Assembly: GCA_024280945.1 (NCBI GenBank)
Contig: JAMXLO010000141.1
Span: 241,696-305,695 of the forward strand
Length of the DNA: 64,000 nucleotides
From: Acetobacteraceae bacterium
GTDB taxonomy: Bacteria; Pseudomonadota; Alphaproteobacteria; Acetobacterales; Acetobacteraceae
Reading direction: 5' to 3'
Within the stretch, counting starts at the first letter, position 1. Each line of letters opens with the position of its first letter. The notes beneath the pieces are model-generated. The model was given only the letters and a program-made list of their open reading frames with translations, was not told the origin of the DNA and made no database searches. Positions 1 to 8,213 of this stretch are shown here, piece by piece. The translations under genes and the position numbers were made by a program.

Positions 1-463
1 CGAGGAACAGGACGCGGAATTGCTCGACGCGCTCGCGCGAAAGTTCGGCGCTGAGATAGGCCATCAGCCGGTCCCAGTTGTTCAGCACCGGCTGTCCCAT
101 AATCTCCGCTCGCAACAGGCGCAGTGCGGCTGAGTGGACGGACTTGAGCGCCGCCACTCCCGCCTCGCCCATGCCCTCAACCGACAAAAGATCCTGTACC
201 GGCGCCGAGATCACCCGGGCGAAACTGCCGAACCGAGCCAACAGCGCACGGGCCAGCGGCTTGGTGTCGCGTCGCGGCAAGGCGAACAGCACGATTTCCA
301 GCATCTCGTGGTCCGCCAGCGCATCCGGGCCAGCCGCCAGCAGCCGTGTGCGCAGCCGCGATCGGTGTCCTTCTACGCCGACGGGATGCGCTGGCGGCTC
401 CGCCGAAACGTCAAATAATGACCGGGCCTCGGCGACCCCCTGCGTGCGCTGACCCTTTCCCAC
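1..463 (-). CDS. radC: RadC-family JAB domain protein, 3' end cut by window
   Basis: The visible part is the N-terminal helix-hairpin-helix region of RadC, a protein formerly called a DNA repair protein whose C-terminal JAB/MPN-type metal domain has an unresolved function. Seen: GHRSRLRTRLL, then LPRRDTKPLARALLARFGSF, then LSVEGMGEAGVAALK, which match the family in order. The gene runs off the left edge, so the metal-binding C-terminus cannot be judged. No in-frame ATG is present; the GTG at 463 is my choice of start and is not certain, because the frame stays open upstream into the end of the cupin gene. It lies downstream of map on the same strand, a neighbourhood common in Alphaproteobacteria. 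Confidence 0.82.
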   Translation of the reverse strand, partial: MGKGQRTQGVAEARSLFDVSAEPPAHPVGVEGHRSRLRTRLLAAGPDALADHEMLEIVLFALPRRDTKPLARALLARFGSFARVISAPVQDLLSVEGMGEAGVAALKSVHSAALRLLRAEIMGQPVLNNWDRLMAYLSAELSRERVEQFRVLFL

Positions 464-497
464 ACCCCAAGCATGGGGGCCGGGCCTTGAACTGGAG

Positions 498-908
498 TTA
501 ACGCCCCGGCGGAGGCGCGCAGGGCTCGGTCCCCATGTCCGCCGGCACCGAGACCTCCAGCAGTTCGAACGTGTCGGACGTGCCCGTCTCGTTATGGGGC
601 GTGTCACCGGGGATCATGATGGAGTCGCCCGCCTGGATACGTACCTTGCGATCGGCGAACTCCAGGTCGACCCAGCCGCTGAGCATGTAGACCAACTGCG
701 CCTGGCACTTGTGGACGTGCCAGCCGGTTGGCTGCGACATGCCCTGCTCGGCCGAGGTGACCTGAGCACGCATGAAGCCGTTGGTCCCTTCGGTGACCCC
801 AAGATCCCGGTACTTAAAGTAAGCGCGGCGACCTGCGACGTACTTCGCGCTGTCCTTCGTTGCGACGGCGACGTTCATCGTTTTGCTGATCGGCGTATGG
901 TCGTTCAT
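498..908 (-). CDS. cupin-domain protein
   Basis: Small single-domain cupin of 136 residues. Seen: a first cupin motif around GWHVHKCQAQLVYMLSG (residues about 62-78) and a second around AGDSIMIPGDTPHN (about 92-105), the two histidine-bearing motifs that normally bind one metal ion inside a beta barrel. The substrate cannot be read from sequence; small cupins of this kind range from sugar or hydroxy-acid binding proteins to dioxygenases and sensors. It lies between map and radC on the same strand, 19 bases after map, so it is probably co-transcribed with map. Family assignment is firm, function unknown. Confidence 0.85.
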   Translation of the reverse strand: MNDHTPISKTMNVAVATKDSAKYVAGRRAYFKYRDLGVTEGTNGFMRAQVTSAEQGMSQPTGWHVHKCQAQLVYMLSGWVDLEFADRKVRIQAGDSIMIPGDTPHNETGTSDTFELLEVSVPADMGTEPCAPPPGR

Positions 909-927
909 CGCGTTCCCTCCTGCTTGC

Positions 928-1734
928 TCAACTGGCTACATACGGCGGCTTGGTGTACCCCGCCGGCGACAGGGTAAAGATCTCGCAGCCGGTCTCGGTC
1001 ACGCCAATCATATGCTCGAACTGCGCCGACAGACTGCGATCGCGTGTCACCGCCGTCCAACCGTCGTCCAGCACCTTCACCTCCGGCCTGCCGGCATTCA
1101 CCATTGGCTCGATCGTGAAGAACATGCCAGGCCGCAGCAGCGGGCCCTCTCCCGGTTTGCCGAAGTGGAGCACATTCGGCGGCTCGTGAAAGCGCCGGCC
1201 GATGCCGTGGCCGCAGAAGTCGCGCACCACACTGAAACGCTGGCTCTCCACATAATTCTGGATCACGTGTCCAACGTCACCCAGCGTCACCCCCGGTTTC
1301 ACCGAGCCAACACCGCGCATCATCGCTTCGTAGGTCACATCCATCAGGTTGCGCGCACGCGTCGAGGCACTGCCGGCGACATACATCCGCGAGGAATCGC
1401 CGTGCCAGCCGTTGAGGATCACCGTCACGTCGATATTGAGAATGTCGCCATTCTCCAGCTTCCGCTCGCCGGGAATACCGTGGCAGACGACATGATTGAT
1501 CGAGGTGCAGATCGACTTCGGGTAGCCGCGGTAATTCAGCGGCGCCGGGACAGCACCATGGGCGGTGATGAACTCGTGGCACAGAGCGTCCAGAGTTCCG
1601 GTCGACACGCCCGGCTTGACGTGGGGAGTGATCATGTCGAGCGTCTCAGCCGCGAGCCGCCCGGCGGCATGCATTCCGGCAAAATCCTCCGGCGCGTGGA
1701 TCGTTATTCGTCTTGCGTCGGCCCCGCCGTCCAT
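928..1734 (-). CDS. map: methionine aminopeptidase, type I
   Basis: Removes the initiator methionine from new proteins in the cytoplasm. All five metal ligands of the family are present (D102, D113, H176, E209, E240), with the substrate-binding H85 in VCHGIP. The chosen ATG at 1734 is preceded by GAGGCAGG and gives 268 residues, the usual type I length; the open frame continues 27 codons upstream but that extension is low-complexity Ala/Gly and unlike the family. The protein lacks a long N-terminal zinc-finger extension. It starts a minus-strand run map, cupin, radC. Confidence 0.95.
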   Translation of the reverse strand: MDGGADARRITIHAPEDFAGMHAAGRLAAETLDMITPHVKPGVSTGTLDALCHEFITAHGAVPAPLNYRGYPKSICTSINHVVCHGIPGERKLENGDILNIDVTVILNGWHGDSSRMYVAGSASTRARNLMDVTYEAMMRGVGSVKPGVTLGDVGHVIQNYVESQRFSVVRDFCGHGIGRRFHEPPNVLHFGKPGEGPLLRPGMFFTIEPMVNAGRPEVKVLDDGWTAVTRDRSLSAQFEHMIGVTETGCEIFTLSPAGYTKPPYVAS

Positions 1735-2028
1735 CCTGCCTCGCTCCGCATCTGCCGCTCCGGCCGCGGCGAATGTTGCAAGATGCGCAACGCGCAGGCT
1801 GGGCGCAAGGGTCACGAAAGACGTTTGCCGGAACGCGTTTCAGCTCGAATTTCCTGCATGTATCAAGACCGCAACTTTATTGCGGCAGATGCCCAACCAG
1901 TTTTTGATTCGGCATGGCAAACGTTCCGCGCCGATGCCACGGCGCTTGAGCGGTGCCACTTCCCCAATACGCAGTTGCGCAATGCCTCGGCGTAGCCGAT
2001 CCGTGGCACCTGCGCTAACCTAAGCCGA
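1735..2028. other. intergenic region between map and rpiA
   Basis: About 290 bases between two divergent genes. I see no convincing gene. It holds a short perfect inverted repeat at 1869-1885 (CCGCAA and TTGCGG around a 5-base spacer) that could be an operator, and AT-richer stretches suited to promoters near 1880-1910. No strong paired -35/-10 set was found by eye. Confidence 0.4.
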
Positions 2029-2065
2029 ATGACATTGGCCCACGCACGTATCCAAGGAGAGGGGA

Positions 2066-2113
2066 GTGACGGCGGAGAGAAACCGGTCGCGGGTCATCCA
2101 GGTGCACGCGTGA
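2066..2113 (+). CDS. possible 15-codon upstream ORF coupled to rpiA
   Basis: A GTG at 2066 follows AAGGAG (2054-2059) with ideal spacing, the best ribosome site in this region. It opens a frame coding VTAERNRSRVIQVHA and stops at TGA 2111-2113, which overlaps the GTG at 2110 proposed as the rpiA start (GTGA). That geometry is typical of translational coupling or a leader peptide. It may instead be chance, with rpiA starting at ATG 2029. No known leader peptide resembles it. Confidence 0.35.
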   Translation: MTAERNRSRVIQVHA

Positions 2114-2802
2114 CGCCTCGCGACGAGGAGAAACGCGCCGCTGCCGAGGCTGCAGCCGCAATGGTTGAGGATGGGATGGTGATCGGTCTCGGCACTGGAT
2201 CGACTGCCCATTACGCCATCGAGGCGCTGATCCGCAGGGTGCACGGCGGCCTCCGGATTCGTGCCATTCCCACATCCGAGCGCAGCGCCGCCCAGGCGCG
2301 TGCCGGCGGAATCCCGTTGAGTACGTTTGCCGAACATCGTCGGCTCGACCTGACGATCGACGGTGCCGACGAGGTTGAGCTCGGGACGCTGAACCTGATC
2401 AAAGGCCTCGGCGGAGCGCTGCTGCGAGAGAAGATCGTTGCCTCGGTCAGTGCGCGCCTGGTTATCGTTGCCGATCACGCGAAGCTCGTGGACCGGCTCG
2501 GGACGAAGACCCCGGTGCCGGTCGAAGTGGTGCCCTTTGGCTGGGAGACGACCGCCGACCGGCTGCGTCGGCTTGGCGCGGATCCACAATCGCGCCGCGA
2601 CGCCAAAGGACAATTGTTTTGCACCGACGGCGGCAACAGGATCCTGGATTGCCGGTTTCGCTCGATCTCTGACCCCGAAAGCCTCGACCGCATGATCGGT
2701 CAGACCGTGGGGGTGGTAGAAACCGGACTGTTCATCGGCATGGCGCAAATTGCCTTGATCGCGGACGCCGGCGGTGTCCGCTCGATCAGGCGGGGCGGCT
2801 GA
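2110..2802 (+). CDS. rpiA: ribose-5-phosphate isomerase A
   Basis: Interconverts ribose-5-phosphate and ribulose-5-phosphate in the pentose phosphate pathway. Seen, in order: GLGTGSTAHY phosphate-binding loop, LTIDGADEVE with the conserved Asp pair, and LIKGLGGALLREKIVA with catalytic Glu/Lys region; the C-terminus ends at GMAQIALIADAGGVRSI as in the family. From GTG 2110 the protein has 230 residues, close to the usual 220-230. An ATG at 2029 would add 27 residues that do not look like RpiA, so I prefer the GTG. The stop lies six bases from the convergent carboxypeptidase gene stop. Confidence 0.93.
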   Translation: MTPRDEEKRAAAEAAAAMVEDGMVIGLGTGSTAHYAIEALIRRVHGGLRIRAIPTSERSAAQARAGGIPLSTFAEHRRLDLTIDGADEVELGTLNLIKGLGGALLREKIVASVSARLVIVADHAKLVDRLGTKTPVPVEVVPFGWETTADRLRRLGADPQSRRDAKGQLFCTDGGNRILDCRFRSISDPESLDRMIGQTVGVVETGLFIGMAQIALIADAGGVRSIRRGG

Positions 2803-2808
2803 CCCGGC

Positions 2809-4017
2809 TCAGCGGCTTGCGACCTGCCGGGGGTCTGCCCGCAGCACGACGCAAGCCGATCGACGGCGGGACAGCTCGGCGCATGCGCCCTGCGCCTCCG
2901 CGGCAGTCAACCCGGTCACCTGCGCGCGCCAGACCGTGCGACGATGCTGACTGGCAGGCTCGATTCGCACCTCGCCGCCATCGGCGGCACGACGCCCGTT
3001 CGCTGCCGCATCGCGCGCGGCGCGCTCGGTGCTGAAGCTGCCGACCTGGATCGCCCAGGTCGGGATCCCGACTCCCCGTGCCCGCGTCGGTTGCAATGTC
3101 AGCGTCGCTGCGTGAGCGGCGCTGACCAGCGACGGCAGACGGCCAGCAACCACCGTTCGCCTCTCGCGAGGCACGTCCAACTCTTCGAAACCCTGATCCA
3201 GGAGGGCGGCCATGTGAGCGTCACGCTCAGGATTCGACGCCGCACCAAGCACTACACCGACCAGGCGAACCCCACCGTGGACAGCGCTGGTGACCAGGTT
3301 GTGACCAGACGCCACAGTGTAGCCCGTCTTCATCCCGTCAGCACCGGGATAAGTTTCCAGCATCCGGTCATGGTTGAAGATCACGCGGCGCTGGAAGGTG
3401 AAACTGCGGGTGCCGAAATAAGGATAGAAGCCGGGAAAATCCGAGATCAGGCGACGGCCCAGGATCGCCAGGTCGCGTGCACTGCTCCACTGATCCGGGT
3501 CGGGCAGCCCAGAGGCGTTGGTGAATGTGGTGCGGCTCATGCCCAGCGCGCGCGCCCGCAGGGTCATCATCTGGGCGAAGCGGTCCTCGGAGCCACCCAA
3601 TAGTTCTCCCAACGCAGCGGCGGCATCATTCGCCGATTTGGTCACCAGCCCCAGAATGGCCTCTTCCACCGTGAGACGCGTGCCAGGGAGCAGCCCTAGT
3701 TTAGAGGGCTCCATCGACGCCGCATGCGAGGAGACGGGCACGAATTGATCCATGGTGATCCGCCGGTCCCGCAGCGCCTCGAACACCATGTACAAGGTCA
3801 TCAGCTTGGTGAGACTGGCGGGATGACGCAGCGCGTCCGGATTGGCCGCCTCCAGGACACTCCCCGTGGCCGCATCTACCACGATAGAACTGTAGCGATC
3901 GGAACCGATCTGCGCCGCGGCCCGTTCCGCCCCAACGAGACCAAGTCCGACCAAAGTGGCCGCGAGCGCGGCAAAACGCAGCAAGATCGTGCGTCCACGA
4001 CGACGGCCCGACTTCAT
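2809..4017 (-). CDS. D-alanyl-D-alanine carboxypeptidase with SPOR domain
   Basis: Trims the terminal D-Ala of peptidoglycan stem peptides in the periplasm (peptidase S11, DacA/DacC type). Seen: a basic N-terminus followed by a hydrophobic signal segment (about 10-36), SLTK (S68-K71) with nucleophile S68, SAN (128-130) and KTG (230-232), the three penicillin-binding motifs in order. The C-terminal part, about 328-402, begins IPTWAIQVGSFSTERAA, a SPOR domain that binds denuded septal glycan, so action at the division site is likely. ATG 4017 is preferred over an upstream TTG at 4047. Its 402 residues fit S11 plus SPOR. Confidence 0.92.
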   Translation of the reverse strand: MKSGRRRGRTILLRFAALAATLVGLGLVGAERAAAQIGSDRYSSIVVDAATGSVLEAANPDALRHPASLTKLMTLYMVFEALRDRRITMDQFVPVSSHAASMEPSKLGLLPGTRLTVEEAILGLVTKSANDAAAALGELLGGSEDRFAQMMTLRARALGMSRTTFTNASGLPDPDQWSSARDLAILGRRLISDFPGFYPYFGTRSFTFQRRVIFNHDRMLETYPGADGMKTGYTVASGHNLVTSAVHGGVRLVGVVLGAASNPERDAHMAALLDQGFEELDVPRERRTVVAGRLPSLVSAAHAATLTLQPTRARGVGIPTWAIQVGSFSTERAARDAAANGRRAADGGEVRIEPASQHRRTVWRAQVTGLTAAEAQGACAELSRRRSACVVLRADPRQVASR

Positions 4018-4140
4018 CCGTTGCGCACCCCCGGCGTTTCCGCACAACTCTACGAAGCGGGCAGCGGAACTGTCCAGTCATAATTGGAGCGAAAAGAGAA
4101 AAAATAGAACCGGTTACGGGCGAGTCCTGCGATGCCGAAG

Positions 4141-4159
4141 GCGCCCACCGAGTGGGCGC
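4141..4159. other. perfect 8-bp hairpin upstream of phaP
   Basis: GCGCCCAC and GTGGGCGC flank a 3-base loop. It lies between divergent genes, so it terminates neither, and no T-run follows on either strand. It could be a protein site or a 5' structural element; function unknown. Confidence 0.4.
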
Positions 4160-4179
4160 TTCCATGACGGAGCCAATAA

Positions 4180-4200
4180 TTTTTGTGCGCTGCACAAAAA
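4180..4200. promoter_or_regulatory. candidate PhaR operator 1 (inverted repeat)
   Basis: A perfect 9-bp inverted repeat (TTTTTGTGC and its complement) around GCT. Its core GTGC-N3-GCAC closely resembles the TGC-rich sites bound by the PHA regulator PhaR upstream of phasin genes in Paracoccus. It ends five bases before the proposed -35 box. Binding is inferred from the motif and from the gene that follows. Confidence 0.55.
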
Positions 4201-4204
4201 TCGC

Positions 4205-4233
4205 TTGATCCACCAAGAGTTGCGGTCTATATG
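4205..4233 (+). promoter_or_regulatory. phaP promoter
   Basis: TTGATC at 4205-4210 and TATATG at 4228-4233 are separated by 17 bases, a good sigma-70-type arrangement with four of six matches in each box. The predicted start of transcription, near 4240, falls beside operator 2. Read by eye; no transcript data. Confidence 0.55.
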
Positions 4234-4241
4234 ACCGTTGT

Positions 4242-4254
4242 GCTGCGGTGCAGC
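4242..4254. promoter_or_regulatory. candidate PhaR operator 2 (CTGC-N3-GCAG)
   Basis: GCTGC-GGT-GCAGC contains exactly the CTGC-N3-GCAG pattern reported for PhaR. It lies where transcription should begin, so occupancy would block phaP expression. In the known model PhaR leaves DNA when it binds nascent PHA granules, which induces the phasin. Application here is inference. Confidence 0.6.
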
Positions 4255-4326
4255 AAAAAGGATCGGCAAACCACTCGAAGGGCGCAGGGCGGGTCAAACG
4301 CGGCCGTGCCGGCTGTGCCGGGAGGC

Positions 4327-4857
4327 ATGAGCATGTCAGGTAGTAAGGCGAAGGCAGTCGAAGCCCCGGCCATGATCGAAGACCAGACGGCGCAGGCGAC
4401 CGCCAAGGGTTTCGATGCAACCATGTCGGGATTGAAGGATGGCATGGCTCGCGCAGCCTCAGGCTTCGCGGACACACAGGCAAAGGTAAAGGAAGGTATG
4501 GAAAAGGCAATGAAGACGGCCGAAGAGTTCGTGGCGTTCGGTCAAGGTAACTTTGAGGCGATCGTGAAGTCCGGCCAGATTTGGGCAGCCGGCGTCCAGG
4601 ATATCGGCAAGCAGGTGGCGGCCAATGCTCAGGCCTCTTTCGATGACACGATGTCGACGTTCAAGGCCATGTCTTCGGCCAAGTCGCTGAAGGACGCGTT
4701 CGACCTGCAGGCGAGCCTGGCCCGTTCGACGCTGGAGAAAACGCTCACCGAGTCGGGCAAGCTGACGGACGCGTCGATGAAGCTGACCGAACAGGCACTG
4801 GCGCCGCTTACAGCCCGGTTCAGCCTCGCCATGGAGAAGTTCGGCAAGGCCGTGTGA
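4327..4857 (+). CDS. phaP: phasin family protein
   Basis: Phasins coat polyhydroxyalkanoate granules and control their size and number. Seen: a 176-residue, cysteine-free, strongly amphipathic helical protein with family patterns such as GMEKAMKTAEEFVAFGQGNFEAIVKSGQ and repeated heptad-like Ala/Lys segments to the C-terminus. The start at 4327 follows GGGAGGC; a second ATG lies two codons later. The longer open frame upstream contains the promoter and operators and is not coding. The gene is monocistronic, between its own promoter and a strong terminator, and appears to be controlled by PhaR-type operators. No PHA synthase or phaR is in the window. Confidence 0.9.
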   Translation: MSMSGSKAKAVEAPAMIEDQTAQATAKGFDATMSGLKDGMARAASGFADTQAKVKEGMEKAMKTAEEFVAFGQGNFEAIVKSGQIWAAGVQDIGKQVAANAQASFDDTMSTFKAMSSAKSLKDAFDLQASLARSTLEKTLTESGKLTDASMKLTEQALAPLTARFSLAMEKFGKAV

Positions 4858-4913
4858 CGCCGTGTAAGTGCTTGTCGTCTCTCACGAGACGCGGGCCAGT
4901 TCGACACAGAAAG

Positions 4914-4941
4914 GGCTCCGGCGTCGTCGGAGCCTTTTTTT
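4914..4941 (+). terminator. rho-independent terminator of phaP
   Basis: Stem GGCTCCG / CGGAGCC with a 7-base loop is followed directly by seven T residues (4935-4941). It lies 57 bases after the phaP stop. This is the clearest intrinsic terminator in the window. Confidence 0.88.
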
Positions 4942-5118
4942 GTGCAATGACACGAGGCCTTAATCTTTGCGCGTCAATGCTCTTTTAACCGGGCGCCGCC
5001 TTCCGATATGGTTCGTGCTTCGGCGGGGCACGGGGCGGGGGTTCCTGCGTCCGCTCCGGCAGAAGTAGGAGCGTCCCAGAATTTCGGGGATGCCGCGACA
5101 GATAGGCGCGGAAGAACG

Positions 5119-5457
5119 ATGAGTGACAGCGACAGACGTGGCGGCAATGGTAACAGCGAGGGCCCCAACACCGGCGTCGTCGTCCGGGCAAGACCCAAGA
5201 CGCGGAAGCCTGCGATGTACAAGGTGCTGATGTTGAATGATGATTACACCCCGATGGAGTTCGTCGTGCACGTCCTGGAGCGATTCTTCCAAAAGACGCG
5301 CGAGGAAGCCACGCGCATCATGCTCCACGTCCACCGACGCGGGGTGGGCGTGTGCGGCGTCTACACTTACGAGGTTGCAGAAACGAAAGTGACGCAGGTC
5401 ATGGACCTGGCCCGGCAAAACCAGCATCCTCTGCAGTGCACGATCGAGAAGGAATGA
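5119..5457 (+). CDS. clpS: ATP-dependent Clp protease adaptor ClpS
   Basis: Delivers N-degron substrates to ClpAP. Seen: a flexible Gly/Asn-rich N-terminal tail, then the folded core from [20 protein letters not shown] with the NDDYTPM substrate pocket, and the conserved [20 protein letters not shown] segment. Start ATG 5119 gives 112 residues, typical for the family; the frame is open further upstream but the extension is unlike ClpS. It precedes clpA by 138 bases on the same strand, the standard pairing, so the two likely act and are expressed together. Confidence 0.95.
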   Translation: MSDSDRRGGNGNSEGPNTGVVVRARPKTRKPAMYKVLMLNDDYTPMEFVVHVLERFFQKTREEATRIMLHVHRRGVGVCGVYTYEVAETKVTQVMDLARQNQHPLQCTIEKE

Positions 5458-5595
5458 TGCCGAGCATGCGCGGGTCAGTAACCAGATGACAGGCACTCGC
5501 CCTGTAATAACTTCACCTGAGTTGACTGCCGGTCGGACCGCCGGGGATGATCTGGTCCGGCTCAAGGCCTCAAGCGCGTAGGAGCGCCGACCACG

Positions 5596-7941
5596 ATGCT
5601 ATCACGCAACCTCGAACAAACGCTGCACCGCGCGCTTTCGCTCGCCAGCGAGCGTCGTCACGAATACGCGACCCTGGAGCACCTGCTGCTGGGATTGGCA
5701 GACGACACCGATGCCGCGACGGTTCTGCGTGCCTGCGGGGTGGACCTCGATAAGCTGCGGAATGACCTGTCGGAATTTCTCGACAAGGATCTTGCCGGGC
5801 TGGCCACAGATCGCTCGGGCGATCCCAAGCCGACGGCAGGTTTCCAGCGCGTGGTCCAGCGCGCGGCGATCCATGTGCAATCCTCCGGACGCGATGAGGT
5901 GACGGGTGCCAATGTCCTGGTGGCCCTGTTCTCGGAGCGGGAAAGCCATGCTGTCTACTTCCTGCAGTTGCAGGACATGACGCGGCTGGACGCGGTCAAT
6001 TTCATCAGCCACGGCATCGCCAAGGCGCCAGGCCGCTCTGCCCAGCGCCCCGTGCAAGGCACCGGCAGCCAGCCCGAGTCACATCAGGAGCAGGAGCGCG
6101 AGGAGAAACCAAGCCGCCGCAACCAGGACGCGCTGTCGAACTATTGCGTCAACCTGAACAAAAAGGCGATGGCGGGGAAGATCGATCCGCTGATCGGGCG
6201 CGAGAACGAAATTGAGCGGACGATCCAGATCCTCTGTCGACGGACCAAGAACAACCCGCTGTACGTCGGCGATCCCGGGGTAGGAAAGACGGCAATTGCC
6301 GAAGGTCTCGCCAAGCGCATCGTGGAAGGCGACGTTCCCGAGGTTCTTGGACGCTCAACCATTTACGCGCTGGATATGGGAGCGCTCCTCGCCGGCACGC
6401 GCTACCGCGGAGATTTCGAGGAGCGGTTGAAGGCGGTGGTTTCGGAGCTGGAGAACCAGCAGGGCGCCATTCTGTTCATCGACGAGATCCATACGGTCAT
6501 TGGTGCCGGTGCCACGTCCGGCGGGGCGATGGACGCGTCGAACCTGCTCAAGCCTGCACTGGCATCGGGCAACCTCCGCTGCATCGGCTCGACCACCTAC
6601 AAGGAGTTCCGTAACTATTTCGAAAAGGATCGCGCGCTGGTCCGGCGGTTCCAGAAGATCGACGTCAACGAGCCGAACATCGAGGACAGCGTCAAGATTT
6701 TGCGAGGTCTGAAGACCAACTACGAGCGTCACCACAAGGTCCGCTACACGGACGAAGCGATTCGTGCCGCGGTGGAGCTGAGCGCGAAATACATCAACGA
6801 TCGCAAGTTGCCCGACAAGGCAATCGACGTGATCGATGAGGTCGGCGCTTCGCGGATGCTGCTGCCGGAGCACAAGCGACGGAAGACGGTGACCCTGCGT
6901 GACGTAGAGGAGATCGTTGCCAAGATAGCGCGCATTCCGCCCAAGAGCGTTTCTGCCGATGACAAGGAGACGCTGCGCAACCTGGAGCGCGACCTGAAGT
7001 CAATGGTATTCGGGCAGGACAAGGCGATCGAGGCGCTCTCGGCGGCGATCAAGCTGGCACGAGCCGGACTGCGCGAGCCGGAGAAGCCGATCGGCAACTA
7101 CCTGTTCTGCGGCCCGACCGGCGTCGGCAAGACCGAGGTCGCGCGGCAGTTGGCCGCCACCATGGGCATCGAGCTGATCCGCTTCGACATGTCGGAGTAC
7201 ATGGAGCGGCATTCGGTGTCGCGGCTGATCGGTGCGCCGCCGGGCTATGTAGGCTTCGACCAGGGCGGCCTGCTCACTGACGCGATCGACCAGCATCCAC
7301 ATGCGGTGTTGCTGCTGGATGAGATCGAGAAGGCGCACCAGGACCTGTTCAACATCCTGCTGCAGGTGATGGACCATGGGAAACTGACCGACCACAACGG
7401 CAAGACTGTGGACTTCCGTAACGTTGTCCTGATCATGACGACCAATGCCGGCGCATCCGACCTGGCGAAGGAAGCAATCGGGTTCGGTCGCGAGGGTCGC
7501 GAAGGCGAGGACGAGGACGCGATCAAGCGGCTGTTCACACCGGAATTCCGCAATCGGCTGGATGCGACCATCACTTTCGCCGGCCTCACGCCGGAGATCG
7601 TCGGGCGCGTGGTCGAGAAGTTCGTGATGCAGCTCGAGGCCCAACTCGCCGACCGCAACGTGACGATCGAGCTGTCGTCAGCGGCCAAGGAGTGGCTGGC
7701 CGAGCGTGGCTACGACAAGCTTTATGGCGCGAGACCGCTGGCGCGCGTGATCCAGGAGCACATCAAGAAGCCACTGGCCGAGGAATTGCTGTTCGGCAAG
7801 CTGGTGAAGGGTGGCTCTGTCAAAGTGACAATGAAGGACGGCAGGCTCGAATTCGAAATCATCGAAGCGCAGCTGCCGGCCCTGCCGAAGCCGGACGAAG
7901 ATGGCGACGGTGGGCTCGATCGCGAGGAAATCGAGGCGTAG
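5596..7941 (+). CDS. clpA: ATP-dependent Clp protease ATP-binding subunit ClpA
   Basis: AAA+ unfoldase that feeds substrates into ClpP. Seen: the N-terminal Clp-N repeat domain (about 1-145) that docks ClpS, a charged linker (about 150-180), the first AAA module with Walker A GDPGVGKT (225-232) and Walker B ILFIDE, and the second with Walker A GPTGVGKT (506-513) and Walker B VLLLDE. The segment [10 protein letters not shown] carries the IGF-type ClpP-binding loop, which supports ClpA rather than ClpB or ClpC. Length 781 is normal. GGAG lies about 11 bases before the ATG. Confidence 0.97.
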   Translation: MLSRNLEQTLHRALSLASERRHEYATLEHLLLGLADDTDAATVLRACGVDLDKLRNDLSEFLDKDLAGLATDRSGDPKPTAGFQRVVQRAAIHVQSSGRDEVTGANVLVALFSERESHAVYFLQLQDMTRLDAVNFISHGIAKAPGRSAQRPVQGTGSQPESHQEQEREEKPSRRNQDALSNYCVNLNKKAMAGKIDPLIGRENEIERTIQILCRRTKNNPLYVGDPGVGKTAIAEGLAKRIVEGDVPEVLGRSTIYALDMGALLAGTRYRGDFEERLKAVVSELENQQGAILFIDEIHTVIGAGATSGGAMDASNLLKPALASGNLRCIGSTTYKEFRNYFEKDRALVRRFQKIDVNEPNIEDSVKILRGLKTNYERHHKVRYTDEAIRAAVELSAKYINDRKLPDKAIDVIDEVGASRMLLPEHKRRKTVTLRDVEEIVAKIARIPPKSVSADDKETLRNLERDLKSMVFGQDKAIEALSAAIKLARAGLREPEKPIGNYLFCGPTGVGKTEVARQLAATMGIELIRFDMSEYMERHSVSRLIGAPPGYVGFDQGGLLTDAIDQHPHAVLLLDEIEKAHQDLFNILLQVMDHGKLTDHNGKTVDFRNVVLIMTTNAGASDLAKEAIGFGREGREGEDEDAIKRLFTPEFRNRLDATITFAGLTPEIVGRVVEKFVMQLEAQLADRNVTIELSSAAKEWLAERGYDKLYGARPLARVIQEHIKKPLAEELLFGKLVKGGSVKVTMKDGRLEFEIIEAQLPALPKPDEDGDGGLDREEIEA

Positions 7942-7968
7942 TCGGCGCCTTTTCGACACCAACGTTCA

Positions 7969-8001
7969 AAGGGCACAGAGACCAGCGATCTCTGTGCCCT
8001 T
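7969..8001. terminator. 13-bp perfect hairpin after clpA
   Basis: AAGGGCACAGAGA pairs perfectly with TCTCTGTGCCCTT around a 7-base loop, 27 bases after the clpA stop. There is no T-run on either side, so it may be a rho-assisted terminator or a 3'-end stabilising hairpin rather than a classic intrinsic terminator. Confidence 0.5.
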
Positions 8002-8213
8002 CGTGATCCGCTGGATCCGAACCAATGACGGCACATCAGACCCCTCACGCAGCTGGGTAACAGCATCTGAGGCGAAGAACGTGGGTGCAAATATCATGAC
8101 AGAGGCCGCGGCGCCCGGCAGATCGGTCGCGCCAGACTGCGGTGAACCCATGGGTACTCGACGACGTCCGCGCCTGTGCAGGGTTGGAGAAATCCAGGTG
8201 TAATTGAAATAGA
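8002..8213. other. intergenic, no recognised content
   Basis: This stretch lies between the clpA hairpin and the end of the acyl-CoA dehydrogenase gene. Both strands carry open frames of 80-100 codons, but neither has a convincing ribosome site or a recognisable protein, so I call nothing here. Confidence 0.4.

Noticed and set aside
883..1995. A plus-strand open frame of 370 codons over map.
   Set aside because: It is antisense to map, whose five metal ligands are intact. Composition is that of a shadow.
8002..8213. Open frames on both strands in the gap after clpA.
   Set aside because: No ribosome site or recognisable product for either; listed only as intergenic.
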